64,000 nucleotides of DNA from contig NC_081410.1 in NCBI RefSeq assembly GCF_030272615.1, positions 143,563,349 to 143,627,348 on the forward strand, read 5' to 3'. A program made the position numbers and the translations under genes. The stretch's first letter is position 1; every line of letters begins with the position of its first letter. This stretch comes from Cryptomeria japonica (lineage: Eukaryota > Streptophyta > Pinopsida > Cupressales > Cupressaceae). Shown here one piece after another: positions 21,840-33,352 of this stretch. The notes beneath the pieces are model-generated. The model was given only the letters and a program-made list of their open reading frames with translations, had not been told where the DNA came from and ran no database searches.

Positions 21840-24800
21840 TATCTTTCACTTCTTAATATAGGATTTATAATGATTAATAATGCATGCAACTGCTTCAATA
21901 GGAGGATTAGCCACTTCCTCTGCATGCTTCTTTTTCTCCTCTAACTCCCTTATTGTTTCTACCACTTCTTGACATTGGGTAATCAAGTAAGTGTATCTAT
22001 CCATTAATGTTGTGTTAAACTGAGCTGAGGGTCCTAGGTTCTAAGCCTCAAATGTGTCTCATTGAGTTAATATCTTCTCTTCTTCCATGATCCTCATACT
22101 AGTTAACCCCAACCCAAAAGCTCCGAGCAAATTCTTTATAAAATTCTCATATTTCAAAATTTCCCTAAAGAGAGGAACTCAGATTTCTACCACATCATTT
22201 ACATACTGATGAAGCATTTCAATCTTCAGTTCCAAAATGTATGCATAAGACTGCAAGTTCTTACAGCTACCTCCTCCTAAGAGGTCTTCCTCCATTTTAC
22301 CTCTTCTCCTAAATGCAAAACTTTATTCAAAATTCAGAACTATTTATTAAAAACATTAAGTTTTTGTTCCCATTGCGTAGAACAAGAAGCTAATGTCCCA
22401 CCTTCCTGCACTGCCTCCCAGTATACCTTCATCGTATCCTGCAAAAATAATCTATTCTTGGTAGCATTTATTTGAGCCCATGATTTGGTTGCAATGGCCA
22501 CCTGTCTCGCCTCCATTAATGCTTTTACTTCTCCCTCTAGTAATGATGAGGTTGAAGGTAGGTTGTCAGTCCTAAAGGACTCTAGAGGTTTACTCATCTC
22601 TACTAGCAAATGCTTATACTATCCTAGTTGTGCTTTAAGCTCTATGTTGGAGGTATGCTCCTTTTCTACACGTCCTTTGACAACACTGGTGGCTAGTTCT
22701 AAAGTGTCTAACTCTCCCCACTTTGTTTTCTTACCCAAGTTTACTTGGGATACTTGGTATTTGGGAGAGGTTTGACCTTCAGTCTGAAGTGGAACTGCCA
22801 CATCTACAACCACTTCACCAGACCCTGTCCTTGACAAATGATGTAGAATCTTTGGTTTCTTGACCTTTTGAGGTTCCTTCGTGATTGCCTGCTACAATGT
22901 CACCTTAGGCAGCTCTACCTTTCTTTTCTTTTTCTCAAAGGTGAACTCTAGCCATTGTGGGATGTCTTTATCTTCATCGCCCTTATGTGGTATGATGTCA
23001 ACAGTTACCACATGAATATCTTCCTGTTCTTCTGCTTCACCTTCATCCTCTACTCTTGTGCTTCTATATCCTTGGAGTGAAGTTATTTGGTGAGAAGGGC
23101 TAGACGAAAGAGTTATATTTTCATTCAATTGTTATTGCTTATGCAACTCTCCCAACCTATCACTAACCCATTCTCTGAATGCCCTTCCCTCCTCCTTTGT
23201 TTCTGTCGTATCCTACTTGGCAGCAATGTCCTTGAGCAGGTCTTCTTGGTCCTGAGGGGTTAAAAAAAATCTTTCATTCAACAAATTTTCTGCCTTAGTT
23301 TGTTCTTTCTCCCCTCCAAGTGATCGTTGTTCCCTAGGTTGTTCCTCTTTTCCTTGTTCCTCCTCTTGATCATCTCAATATTATGGACACTTATAGTCTC
23401 TATAGTAGGCTTAAATGCCTATGTCCTGGGGGCACTATTGTATCAGTCGGTGGTGACATAGGGTCATTGGTACCTGGGACCTATGTTGCAGCTAGTGGGG
23501 GAGGTTGAGTGGGTGCATCTTCATATGTTTCTGTTTCTTCTTCTTCCTTCTAAGCACCTTCCCCTGTAGTCTGTCCTATATCTGTCCTTGGTGGAAGGAC
23601 TTCAGCGAGTGGCACTGCTCCTAATCAATCTGTTACTCCTAGGTCTACAACCTTCTTCAATAACTCAGACTTCCTCATTTTTTTATGAAGCTTTCTCATT
23701 AAGTCTTCGGTGCATCTTGGGGGTTTAGTGCTTCACCAAGGTCAATAGATGTATTTTGTCTTGAACTCGATCTTACATTCTGAGCATACTCCTTATAACA
23801 TATTGATTGGGGCACCCCTGAAGTAGACTCTTTTTACTTCCCCTTTGAAGCACTCATCCTAACCCTTTTACTTAGCCACTATTTGGTCTTGTTGATGATT
23901 GCTTGGGAGACCTTTTCTATATTCATATCCTCATTTGTGGACCACCTTATTGGGGAGAGGGGCCTTTTATCAATTTCTTGCTCTTTGTATGCAACATCTA
24001 GTAAGTCACCCTCATCCCTCAGGTCTTTAGGGAGATTGGTTTTAATTTCAAAATCTGTTATTTGGGGAACTGATAACGTGTTCTAGTTCTTCTCTCTTAC
24101 TTCAAAACTATCTTGGAGGTTTGCCCAAAAATCCTCCAGTCTAGGCCTATGTCCCTCATATGCCTTAAGCATAGTTTGCTTGAGTTTCCCGTAGGGATCA
24201 TAAAATTCCCTAACATAATCAAATTCCTTTAAATTCAAATCCTGGAGCTCTAGCTCTGCCAACTTTGCCACCTAGATCTTTGGGCAAGAGAAATAGCCAA
24301 TAGATACTAAAAAATCAATCCCTATTTTGTGCTTGGATGATAGGAGGGATTGGAGGCCTAGCAATTGCCTAACATATTATAATAAGATGATCCAATCATT
24401 ACAATACCTTGGCAGCAATATTGGGTTTCATGTAAACCCATTGATCCTTATGTAGGTGGAGCATTGGTTTTGAATAAACCAACATGCCCACTCTTGGATG
24501 ATAGCCATGACCTCCAGGCTAATCTTGTATCTTGTATCTCCTGTCAGTTTAATAGTTACAAGAAAAAGGAAGGCATAGTTGATCCTTTTAAAATGCCCCT
24601 TTGCATTGATGAGGGGGAGTTGGGAATAATATTCCCATACCTTCTTCTGGCCTTCTTCGTCGCCTAGTTGACCTTCAACCTGTAGGCCTGGAAATTTGCC
24701 AGCTCTTGCAGCCACCCAGATGACATAACAGGTAAAGAAGAACTTATTGGTTTGGTGGACCTCTTTCATCTACTTGCAAATGTTGCTCGAAAGGATCTGA

Positions 24801-25475
24801 GGCCAATCAAAGTATTGTTTCCCTATGAGGATGGTGGTCATGAATTGAAACATGTAGGGGTGAAAGTGTTTGCAATCGGGCTTGCCAAAGGCCTTGCTCA
24901 ACATGATGATCAGGTCTCTCTAAGGCTCTTTAAAGTCTGCCCTCAGTATCTTTGTGGCCTTTAGACCTATTTTCCTCTCTTCCTCCAACCAATTTTCATT
25001 CATGTGCCTCTTGTTAGAGGTCACATTATCATTCCATACATTCAAGGCTTCCTCTTCAATTGAGAGGAATATCTTGTCTCTGATTGGGATGTTGAACACA
25101 AATCCCAGCATGTCAGGGGACAAATCTATCACTGTCTTACCTTGTGCGTCTGTGCATTTCCTAGTGTCAGGGTCATAGAATTAGGGAATTATCATAATAA
25201 ACTCTAGAGCCTACACCGACTGTGGGAAGATGGTAGCCTCTACTAAGCTTGATCTTTTTATCCTTCTTTGTGGGGGTTCCAACCTTGGTTTGTCTAACTG
25301 GGACTTAATGTCTTCAATTTTGATATGTCTGATCTCAGTATCAATGACCCATTTAATTTGATTATCAATTTTGAAGTGTAACCCTGCCCTTGGTAATGGT
25401 ACTTCATGGTTGTCAAAAGTCGATCAATCTCCTTTCTCCTCTTGCTGGAAGTTGGGTCCATCTAATTGCTTGAAT
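21840..25475 (-). pseudogene. Decayed ~1,200-codon ORF of unknown, probably element-borne family
   Basis: Collecting minus-strand frames from 25475 downward gives a long protein-like series: KIDNQIKWVIDTEIRHIK; ALEFIMIIP; VIDLSPDMLGFVFNIPIRDK; NVWNDN; RHMNENWLEEERK; MLSKAFGKPDCKHFHPYMF; TNKFFFTCYVIWVAARAGKF; VWEYYSQLPL; LEDFWANLQDSF. Charged, coiled-coil-like segments follow (WAQINATKNRLFLQDTMKVYWEA, and a Lys/Glu-rich end near 21900). Several stops look like CAG to TAG. No RT, integrase or zinc-knuckle motif was seen. The ID.SPDMLGFVFNIP phrase is reminiscent of plant mobile-element-associated domains, but I do not recognise the family. A possible 57-bp intron (25476-25532) precedes it. Confidence 0.45.
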
Positions 25476-25535
25476 CTGCAAGAAGGAAACAAGTGTCAAT
25501 ACCCTATACAAAACATAAAAAACTTCACTCACCTC

Positions 25536-25641
25536 GGGACATCAGAGTTTTGAGGTTCCAAGGTAGGAAGTTCTCTCTTTCTTTCTTTTTTTAAGCTAGA
25601 ACCGTGGAACTCCAGGGTTCCAGGGTTTTGGTATAGGTAAG
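25536..25641. repeat. Left remnant of GGAACTCCGGGGTTCC minisatellite
   Basis: It contains CAGAGTTTTGAGGTTCC and GTGGAACTCCAGGGTTCCAG, diverged copies of the unit seen at 33353-34565. Element A begins directly after it, so the array was split by that insertion. Confidence 0.6.
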
Positions 25642-26829
25642 TGTAAAGCGGAAAATCGCGAGCGAACCCTAAGTGTTCTCCCCACCACTCCAAGGAGAGA
25701 GAAAGGAGGTCACTAGGGTTGACGGTTTTCACTTAGGGGAGACTTTACATTCAAAAGAGGGGTTGAAACCCACAAGATCCAATCCCACACAATGCAAGAT
25801 TGGATTCTAAATGAGTTTCAAGGGTTAAGACAGCAAGGCTACCCTCTTTTGTAAAGAATATAGATAGAAAGATTAAGCTAGGAATGCAAGAAAAGTGAGA
25901 AAGATTCGCTTATAAACAGAGATAGGAATATAGGATGAAGCTGCGGACCTGGAATTAGCAGTAAAATGTCGAGACGGTGTTGTCCTGCAAATTTGAGCGA
26001 AAGTTGACGGGACGATGGCGCCCGGCGTGCACACGGTCCTCCGAAAAATCCACGAAACGAAGGGGGATCTGTTCGTCTCTGCACAAGGATTCCAGATCTT
26101 CAATTACAACCGCGTACCTGCAACCTACACACAGAAAAGAGAGGACGATTGGGGGGTTAGGGATTAGGAGTTTGCCCTTAGGTCAAACCCCGGTTTTGGA
26201 ATTAACCAAGAAATGAGGATGCTGTAAATGTAAATGATTGTAATGTAAACAAGTACTGATACCTTGTTGTAAGAATGTTTGTATTCTTACATGCGAAGGT
26301 GTAATGTTGTTGTATGTTGTAAGTTGTAAGTGATCTCCTCTTCAATGGTTGAATCCTTGTCTTGAATGTAACACTTAGCCTTGAATGGAGACTTAGAATG
26401 ATCAATTGCTTGAAGGAATGCTTGAATGCTTGAATGCTTGAATGTTTGAATATCATTTCCGCGTCTTGTACACATATGTCCTTCCTCCCCAAAATGGGAG
26501 AGGAAATGTAGTTTATATACTTGCCAATTAGGGTTAAAAGACTGATTTTTCCGACCTCAGAAGATTATTTTCCAATTTGCAAACATAAAGACCCGAGACC
26601 TAAAAGAGACCGGGCCCAAAAATAGGGCCAGGGACCAGGGTGCTGGGCGCCATGGTCCCACCTCCAGGGACAACAGGGTGCAAGGAGGATTAGGCCAGGG
26701 TGCTGAAAAATGCAGTTTTTGATGTTATGAACAAGTTTCGGGGTCTCCATTCAGGTTTCGTGTTGCATCGCCATCGTGAAGACCCAAATGCAGTCGAAAT
26801 TGCAAGTGTCACAATTTTAGGACGCTACA
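25642..26829 (-). repeat. 3' LTR of element A
   Basis: On the plus strand it runs from TGTAAAGCGG to GACGCTACA, 1,188 bp, the same length as its partner. TATA box (minus TATATAA) at 26513-26519. A GGAC..GTCC dyad containing GTGCAC and GGCGCC lies at 26010-26039. A short run of GAATGCTTGA repeats lies near 26420-26450. Confidence 0.88.
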
Positions 26830-26846
26830 TTTAGCCCCCACTTTAG
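26830..26846 (-). promoter_or_regulatory. Polypurine tract of element A
   Basis: On the minus strand AAAGTGGGGGCTAAA abuts the 3' LTR, as expected for the plus-strand primer. The same sequence precedes the 3' LTR of element B. Confidence 0.7.
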
Positions 26847-27574
26847 CAGGAGTATAAGCGTACGCTCATACTTCCGGTAAAGTACAAGGAAACAACATTG
26901 AAAGACTTTCACCACGTCAAGGAGGCAAGATACACCAAGCCCCCAGTGGACTAAGGATCTTACGACTTCGATTGACAAAGTAAAAGAGAAGATCATGAGG
27001 GAGAACCATGACTGTCAGTAGTAAGGTTCCCTCACTATGAGTCATGCAAGAAAAATACCAAAAATTTTCAAGGCAAAGCTAAGTTCGCCAAGAAATTTTC
27101 AAGTATTCCTGAAAGGATAGATGGGGTGTATGCCCCCCTACGTTAAAGCGATCGCACACACCTCAACGGGGGTGATTGCTTTAAGGTAGTGATACACATA
27201 AGAAATGAGAAGGGAAAGGAGCACGTTATCACAAAGATTTAGCCCCCAAGTGTGAGATAAACCCAAGGATAATAGACACAAAACACGAATCACGAGGTGA
27301 CTTCGCTTTCCTCGGGGTCAGTATGCTATATGATAATTTATGTATATCATATGTATGTATGCATAATTGTTCTTCATTCCCCAATCAAGGAAGGTCACCT
27401 AGAAGAAGGGAACACATGTGTCTTTTGAGTCAACATGAGAGAGACCAAAAGAGATCTCAATGCTTTGCATCATCCTCAAGTAGACAACACTAAGGACAAC
27501 AAATAGAAGAATGAGAATAACACATAGAAGAAGTAACAAAAGAGAGGAGGAGAGAATCTGCTATGCTAATGAAA

Positions 27575-30500
27575 CTAGTCTAACACGTCATCTACCCCCC
27601 GATCTTGCTGATCAATGTTTCGGGAAGGCAGGGAACATGCTAGAGGAGGAACATCCAACACAGCAGATGGAGCTATCACAAGATCCAAACAAGGGCTATG
27701 TTCATGTTCCAAGCCACATTGTTCTTGTCTAGGAGCTAGGATAAGTGCTTTAGAAAATTCATTAGATAAATGGTTATCAACATCAACATATCCATATTCA
27801 CTATCAGAATGGAGAGGAGTAACATTTTCATCTATATCATCATCAAGATTTATAAAAATAGGATCTTTAACTCGCACAGGATCAAGACCATCATGCATCT
27901 TATGTTTAGGAGATTTTGGAGAAGATGGAATAATGCTTGTTGAAGGTGTTTTTGGAGATTACAAAGTTTGAGAAGCAGCTGCCTGAGCTCTAAGATGACG
28001 CTTTCATCGGCGTTCACGCGCATAACGATTTCATCTAGTCTTAGTAGGAAGTGGAGAAGATAGAGGAGGAGGAATGTTCTCATCCTTATCACTTGGGTGT
28101 TTAGGTTGTGGTCTCTTATGCTGGATAATAGGAGAAGAGGAAGGTCTCTTCTCTCCATAAGAGGAAGGAGGAGGAACTGCTCCATATAAAGGAGGAATAT
28201 TTGGTTTAGGAAGAAGACCAAGTCCATCATGACTAGGAGGTATAGGTCTAATTTTAGAAAGTTTATTAGACATAGACATAGTCACATCCATAGGAATGGG
28301 TTGGGAATCTTCTTCAGGAAAGACATTGGTTTTATCTTCCAAAGGAAGAACTTCCTTCTCAAGAACAATAGGAATATCAAGTTTGGGTGTTCTAGGTTCA
28401 CTTAAAGATAAGATCATATCTGTTTTCCACTTTTGATAAGATTTGAAAAGATGATCACTTCGCGGTGGAAGAGGTTGGAATTGTTTAGGCCAGAAATAAC
28501 CAATAGGAATGCTAGAAGTTCTTTCAGCTGGTTTAAAGAGACTATGATTGACAGTAACTTCACCATTATGGGGAAATTTCAAACATTTATGAATAGGAGA
28601 AGCGATAGCTTTCATGGAAGATAGCCAAGGATAGCCTAGCTTCACACGAAATTGTTCGCATGAAGGAATAATAGCAAAGTTCACATCAAGGGATTTGTTA
28701 TGGACCTCAATAGGTAATGTAATAGAACCAATTGCAGGAGAAGAAAATGCATCAAATAATTTCACAATCACATCTGTTTTGTCATAGATCACTTGATTCA
28801 ATTGCAAAGTAAAAAGAAATTCTTCAGTAATGACATTAACCATGCAAGAAGTATCAATAAGCACTCCACAGCAAGGTGTATTCTTGACTTTTGCAACTAT
28901 ATATAAAGGACCATCAGGTGCCTTGATAGTTTCACTAGAATCAAATGTGGTGGAAGGTTCTTTAGGGTTTTCTTGCTGCTCTACAAAGTTAATCACATTC
29001 AGAGTCATAGACACAAGACCATCAGATGAGAAAGAGGAATCATTAGTCTCAATCACATTAGAGGTATGAGAAGGTAATGGATCAGTAAAAATCTTAAGAT
29101 TTTGGTTAGGAGGAGCCACAGATGTGTTGCCTTTATCATTCATACCAGAAATAGAGATAGTATTGTTATCAATCAAATCTTGAATTTTACCCTTTAAAGC
29201 AAAACATTTTTCAGTATCATGCCCAGGTTGACGATGAAATTGACAAAAAGATTTGTTATCAAAATAGGGTGAATTAATCTTTCCAGGATCTATTTGCTTT
29301 ATAGGAGGGAGAGTAAGCACATTTTGTTCCAATAACTTATTCATAATACTATGCAATGATTCATTCAAAGGAGTAAACTTTCTTTCTTTCTTGAAAAACT
29401 TAGAAATAGGAGGCACACCTGATGCTACATTCACATTGTTGTTGATGATGTTTTCATTGAATTTAATGGTCTCTTTGTTCGGTTTAAACTTCCCAAGTGG
29501 TTGTTGACTACTATCACCCTTATCACTAGGAGCCATAGGATTTGCTTGTTCCATTTGACTCACAGTCAGTTGATAATTGTGAAGAGTTGCACACAACTGT
29601 TGGAAAGAAGTAAACTCAGAAAACAGAAGTTTGTCTCGAATATCTTTTTGTAAATTAGAAATAAAGATTCTTTGAATATCATTGTCAGGCACTGGAAAAG
29701 AAATTTGAGCATACAAATGCTTATATCTACGAATGAAATCAGTCACTTTTTCTTTAACACCTTGTTTACAATGCATTAAATCAAACAAAGTAACTTTAGG
29801 ACTTATATTGTTTTGAAATTGTTGAATAAAAGCATTTGCAAGTTGTTCGAAAGAAGTAATAGAATAAGAAGGCAACGAGCAATACCATTGTAGGGCTTTA
29901 TCTCTTAATGTCCTAGTAAACAGTTTTGCAAGCAACCTTTGGTCATAAGCAAAATTGGTACATATTGTTTGAAAAGTCTTAACATGTGTTAGAGGATCAC
30001 CTTTACCATTATAGAGCTCCAAATGCGGGATTTCAACATGTTTAGGAGGGATAGCTCGAACAATGTCAAGAGAAAGTGGGCTCGCAACATCAAATGTGGG
30101 CACACTAAACTTAGATTGATTCATAGAGGCAATTTGTTGCTGTAAAGAAGAGACAATTTGTGCAAGATTGTTAATGGTCGCTTCAGTCGAAGAGTTCATA
30201 TTAGATGTGTTAGATTGTGATGGAGGTATTATGTTATTGAAAGAAGGTATTGATTGAGAGTAAGGTGGCGGGACACTATGATAGTTAGACATAGGAGATG
30301 ATTGGAAAGGAGGAACACTACAAGGAGGAATGGAATGGTTGAATGAATTGCCCCCTTGCGTCATGTTCATTTGTGGAGATGTACTAGGAACACTTATTGA
30401 AGGAATGGATGAAGAAGTTGGATTAAATGAAGGAAGAGGGCTAATTGAAGAAGAAGGATTGCCCCCATGACTGGTGATCATAGGAGGAATGTCTTGTATA

Positions 30501-30985
30501 GAAGTAGTCATTATGTTTGATGTAAAGGTAGGTATACTAGCAATAGAAGTTGTCAAAGGAATAGAATGATTAACTTGAGTGGGAGGTTGTGTATAACCTA
30601 AAGTTTCAGCACAACTCTTCATAGGCATCACATTCGAATCCACAATGTGTGCAATACCACGCAAAATATCAATTCCATTCTTATCACTTTGAACCATACG
30701 TTTTAGACCCTCAATTAATGAAAGAGCTTGACTATCGGGATACTCTTGAGACATCCATTGCTGAAAATCATCAAATTGGTTATCCAATTTCGAAAGTTGT
30801 TCTACAGAAACCTCATGGAGAGCTTCTTCATCATTAGGAGGATTAGAGGAATTACCCATGTCCTCGTTAAAAAGGCTATTCAAATTAGGTTCCATCTCCT
30901 CAGTAATTAAACCTTGGAAGGACTTAATTCTAAGGCTTCGTCTAACGGGAATAGTGTAAGTAGGGCTTATTGTTGTAAAAATCAT
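27575..30985 (-). CDS. gag: Gag-protease polyprotein of element A (stop at 28031, decayed extension)
   Basis: From ATG at 30985 the frame is open for 984 codons to 28031; the same frame continues, after a few stops, to 27575. Order: Pro/Ser/Asn-rich N-terminus; a retrotransposon gag domain (about residues 315-480: LYNGKGDPLTHVKTFQ, RDKALQWYCSLP, FIQQFQNN, RRYKHLYAQI); a CHHC knuckle (CQFHRQPGHDTEKC); and a retropepsin-like domain (YIVAKVKNTPCCGVLIDTSC, then KLGYPWLSSMKAI). The protease active site reads D-T-S, where D-[ST]-G is usual, so cleavage activity is doubtful. The 28031 stop is TGA where element B has CGA, a CpG transition. No pol domain follows. It would form virus-like particles in the cytoplasm if expressed. 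Confidence 0.85.
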
Positions 30986-31112
30986 GCACTAGAGAAAGAG
31001 AGAAGATTTTGAATTTAGAGGTAGCAAATTTCAATAAAATCAACCAATCTCCTAGATTTAGGCTGTTAAATGCAATCACGACAATCTCCTGAAATTTCAG
31101 AAAAAATGTCAG

Positions 31113-31142
31113 AGACCGTGGCGCTCGGGGTGCACACGGTCC
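31113..31142 (-). other. Leader dyad motif, copy 2 of element A
   Basis: Between the 5' LTR and gag this repeats the LTR motif: GGACCGTGTGCAC followed by GCGCCACGGTC. It contains the palindrome GTGCAC between partly complementary arms. Flanking GAAATTTC is shared with the other leader copy. Confidence 0.55.
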
Positions 31143-31734
31143 TCGCAACTTTTTTCGAAATTTTCAGAGATGAAAGTTATGATGATTTTAAAGCTAATCT
31201 GAAAAAATTGAGTGATTTTACGATCTGTAGATAGGCCAAATTAAAGTTGCAATTTCGAAATTGAACCCTACCAAGATTGTTGAAAAATGCAAAATTTGAA
31301 TTTTGAAAAAGAGAGGGAAACTGAAATTTTGAATTTTATGATTTTAGAGGGAATACTAAGAGCAATGCAAGTTTTGAAATTTAAAAGTTGACTCAATTTC
31401 ACGCAAAATTCAATTTTGAAAGCGGAAATCAAAGTTGTTGCAATTAAACACTTAATTTCAAAAGTCACAAATTGCAAGAATTTGAATAAAGCACTGAAAT
31501 TTTGAATGAATGCCAACACACTTTTCAGATTTAGGACAGTAAGAACACAATTTTGACACAAAATTTCAATTTCAACAATTTTTGAAAGATTAGAAGCCTT
31601 AATCCAAGCAATCACAAGACCAACTTTGACTGTAATTTTGAAAGTGTTATAATTGATAAAATCAGCCAAAATTCTGGATTTTAGCAAAAAAATACAGTAA
31701 GATCTAGCTCCCGAAATTTCGGAAAAAATGTCGA

Positions 31735-31764
31735 GGACGATGGCGCTCGAGGTGCACACGGTCC
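31735..31764 (-). other. Leader dyad motif, copy 1 of element A
   Basis: On the minus strand GCGAGGACCGTGTGCACC then CGAGCGCCATCGTCCTCGA. The arms CGAGGAC and GTCCTCG pair perfectly over 7 bp and enclose GTGCAC. It matches 47176-47205 in element B. Confidence 0.6.
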
Positions 31765-32147
31765 TCGCAACTTTTTTCCAAATTTTCAGGGATGAAAGAT
31801 ATTATGATTTTGTTGCGGAATCCAAAGTTACAGCTGATTTGGAGATGTTTTGATCAGTGAAATCGTCGGTCAAAGGTTGAATCAAGAAGGTTTTAAAAAT
31901 TAGGGTTTTGACACTTAACCACTTAATTTTCAGAATTAAAGCACAAATATGAATTGATGATTTGCAATAGAAGGGTAGATCTGAAACAAGCATTAACAAT
32001 TAAACATTTCACAAGCTCAATTACTAAAAAGGAAATTTAGGGTTTTTATGCAATTAACCTCTAAAATTTGCAAAAGATCAAACATGGAAATGTAATCAAG
32101 GCATCTAATTTTCAGATCTAACCATGAATAATCAGAAAGGATGTTCA

Positions 32148-32161
32148 CATCAGGTTCACCA
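32148..32161 (-). promoter_or_regulatory. Primer binding site of element A
   Basis: On the minus strand TGGTGAACCTGATG follows the 5' LTR by three bases. Element B has TGGTGAACCCGACG, so A shows C to T changes. The tRNA was not identified. Confidence 0.55.
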
Positions 32162-32164
32162 AAA

Positions 32165-33352
32165 TGTAAAGTGGAAAATCGCGAGCGAACCCTAAGTGTT
32201 CTCCCCACCACTCCAAGGAGAGAAAAAGGAGGTCACTAGGGTTGACGGTTTTCACTTAGGGGAGACTTTGCATTCAAAAGAGGGGTTGAAACCCACAAGA
32301 TCCAATCCCACACAATGCAAGATTGGATTCTAAATGAGTTTCAAGGGTTAAGACAGCAAGGCTACCCTCTTTTGTAAAGAATGTAGATAGAAAGATTAAG
32401 CTAGGAATGCATGAAAAGTGAGAAAGATTCGCTTATAAACAGAGATAGGAATATAGGATGAAGCTGTGGACCTGGAATTAGCAGTAAAATGTCGAGACAG
32501 TGTTGTCCTGCAAATTTGAGCGAAAGTTGACGGGACGATGGCGCCCGGCGTGCACACGGTCCTCCGAAAAATCTACGAAACGAAGGGGGATCTGTTCGTC
32601 TCTGCACAAGGATTCCAAATCTTCAATTACAACCGTGTACCTGCAACCTACACACAGAAAAAAGAGGACGATTGGGGGGTTAGGGATTAGGGGTTTGCCC
32701 TTAGGTCAAACCCCGGTTTTGGAATTAACCAAGAAATGAGAATGTTGTAAATGTAAATGATTGTAATGTAAACAAGTATTGATACCTTGTTGTAAGAATG
32801 TTTGTATTCTTACATGCGAAGGTGTAATGTTGTTGTATGTTGTAAGTTGTAAGTGATCTCCTCTTCAATGGTTGAATCCTTGTCTTGAATGCAACACTTA
32901 GCCTTGAATGGAGACTTAGAATGATCAATTGCTTGAAGGAATACTTGAATGCTTGAATGCTTGAATGTTTGAATATCATTTCCACGTCTTGTACACATAT
33001 GTCCTTCCTCCCCAAAATGGGAGAGGAAATGTAGTTTATATACTTGCCAATTAGGGTTAAAAGACTGATTTTTCTGACTTGAGAAGATTATTTTCCAATT
33101 TGCAAACATAAAGACCCGAGACCTAAAAGAGACCGGGCCCAAAAATAGGGCCAGGGACCAGGGCGCTGGGCACCATGGTCCCACCTCCAGGGACAGCAGG
33201 GTGCAAGGAGGATCAGGCCAGGGTGCTGAAAAATGCAGTTTTTGATGTCATGAATAAGTTTCGGGGTCTCCATTCAGGTTCCATGTTGCATCGCCATCGT
33301 GAAGACCCAAATGCAGTCGAAATTGCAAGTGTCGCAATTTTAGGACGCTACA
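32165..33352 (-). repeat. 5' LTR of element A
   Basis: 1,188 bp, plus-strand limits TGTAAAGTGG to GACGCTACA. TATA box at 33037-33043 (minus strand) and GTGCAC dyad at 32533-32562. It differs from the 3' LTR by scattered substitutions only. Confidence 0.88.

Larger units (their letters stand above)
25642..33352 (-). mobile_element. LTR retrotransposon A: gag-protease only, non-autonomous
   Basis: A complete element of 7,711 bp with two 1,188-bp LTRs, a 5-bp target-site duplication GTAAG (25637-25641 and 33353-33357), a PBS, a PPT and one long gag-protease ORF. No reverse transcriptase, RNase H or integrase motif was found in any internal frame. It is a sister copy of element B in inverse orientation. 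The LTRs look nearly identical by eye, indicating a fairly recent insertion into the minisatellite. It matches the class of gag-only LTR elements (TR-GAG type), which depend on enzymes from other elements. Confidence 0.85.

Noticed and set aside
28031-30985. Considered whether the long ORF was a host gene
   Set aside because: It lies between LTRs with TSD and has gag, knuckle and retropepsin-like segments.
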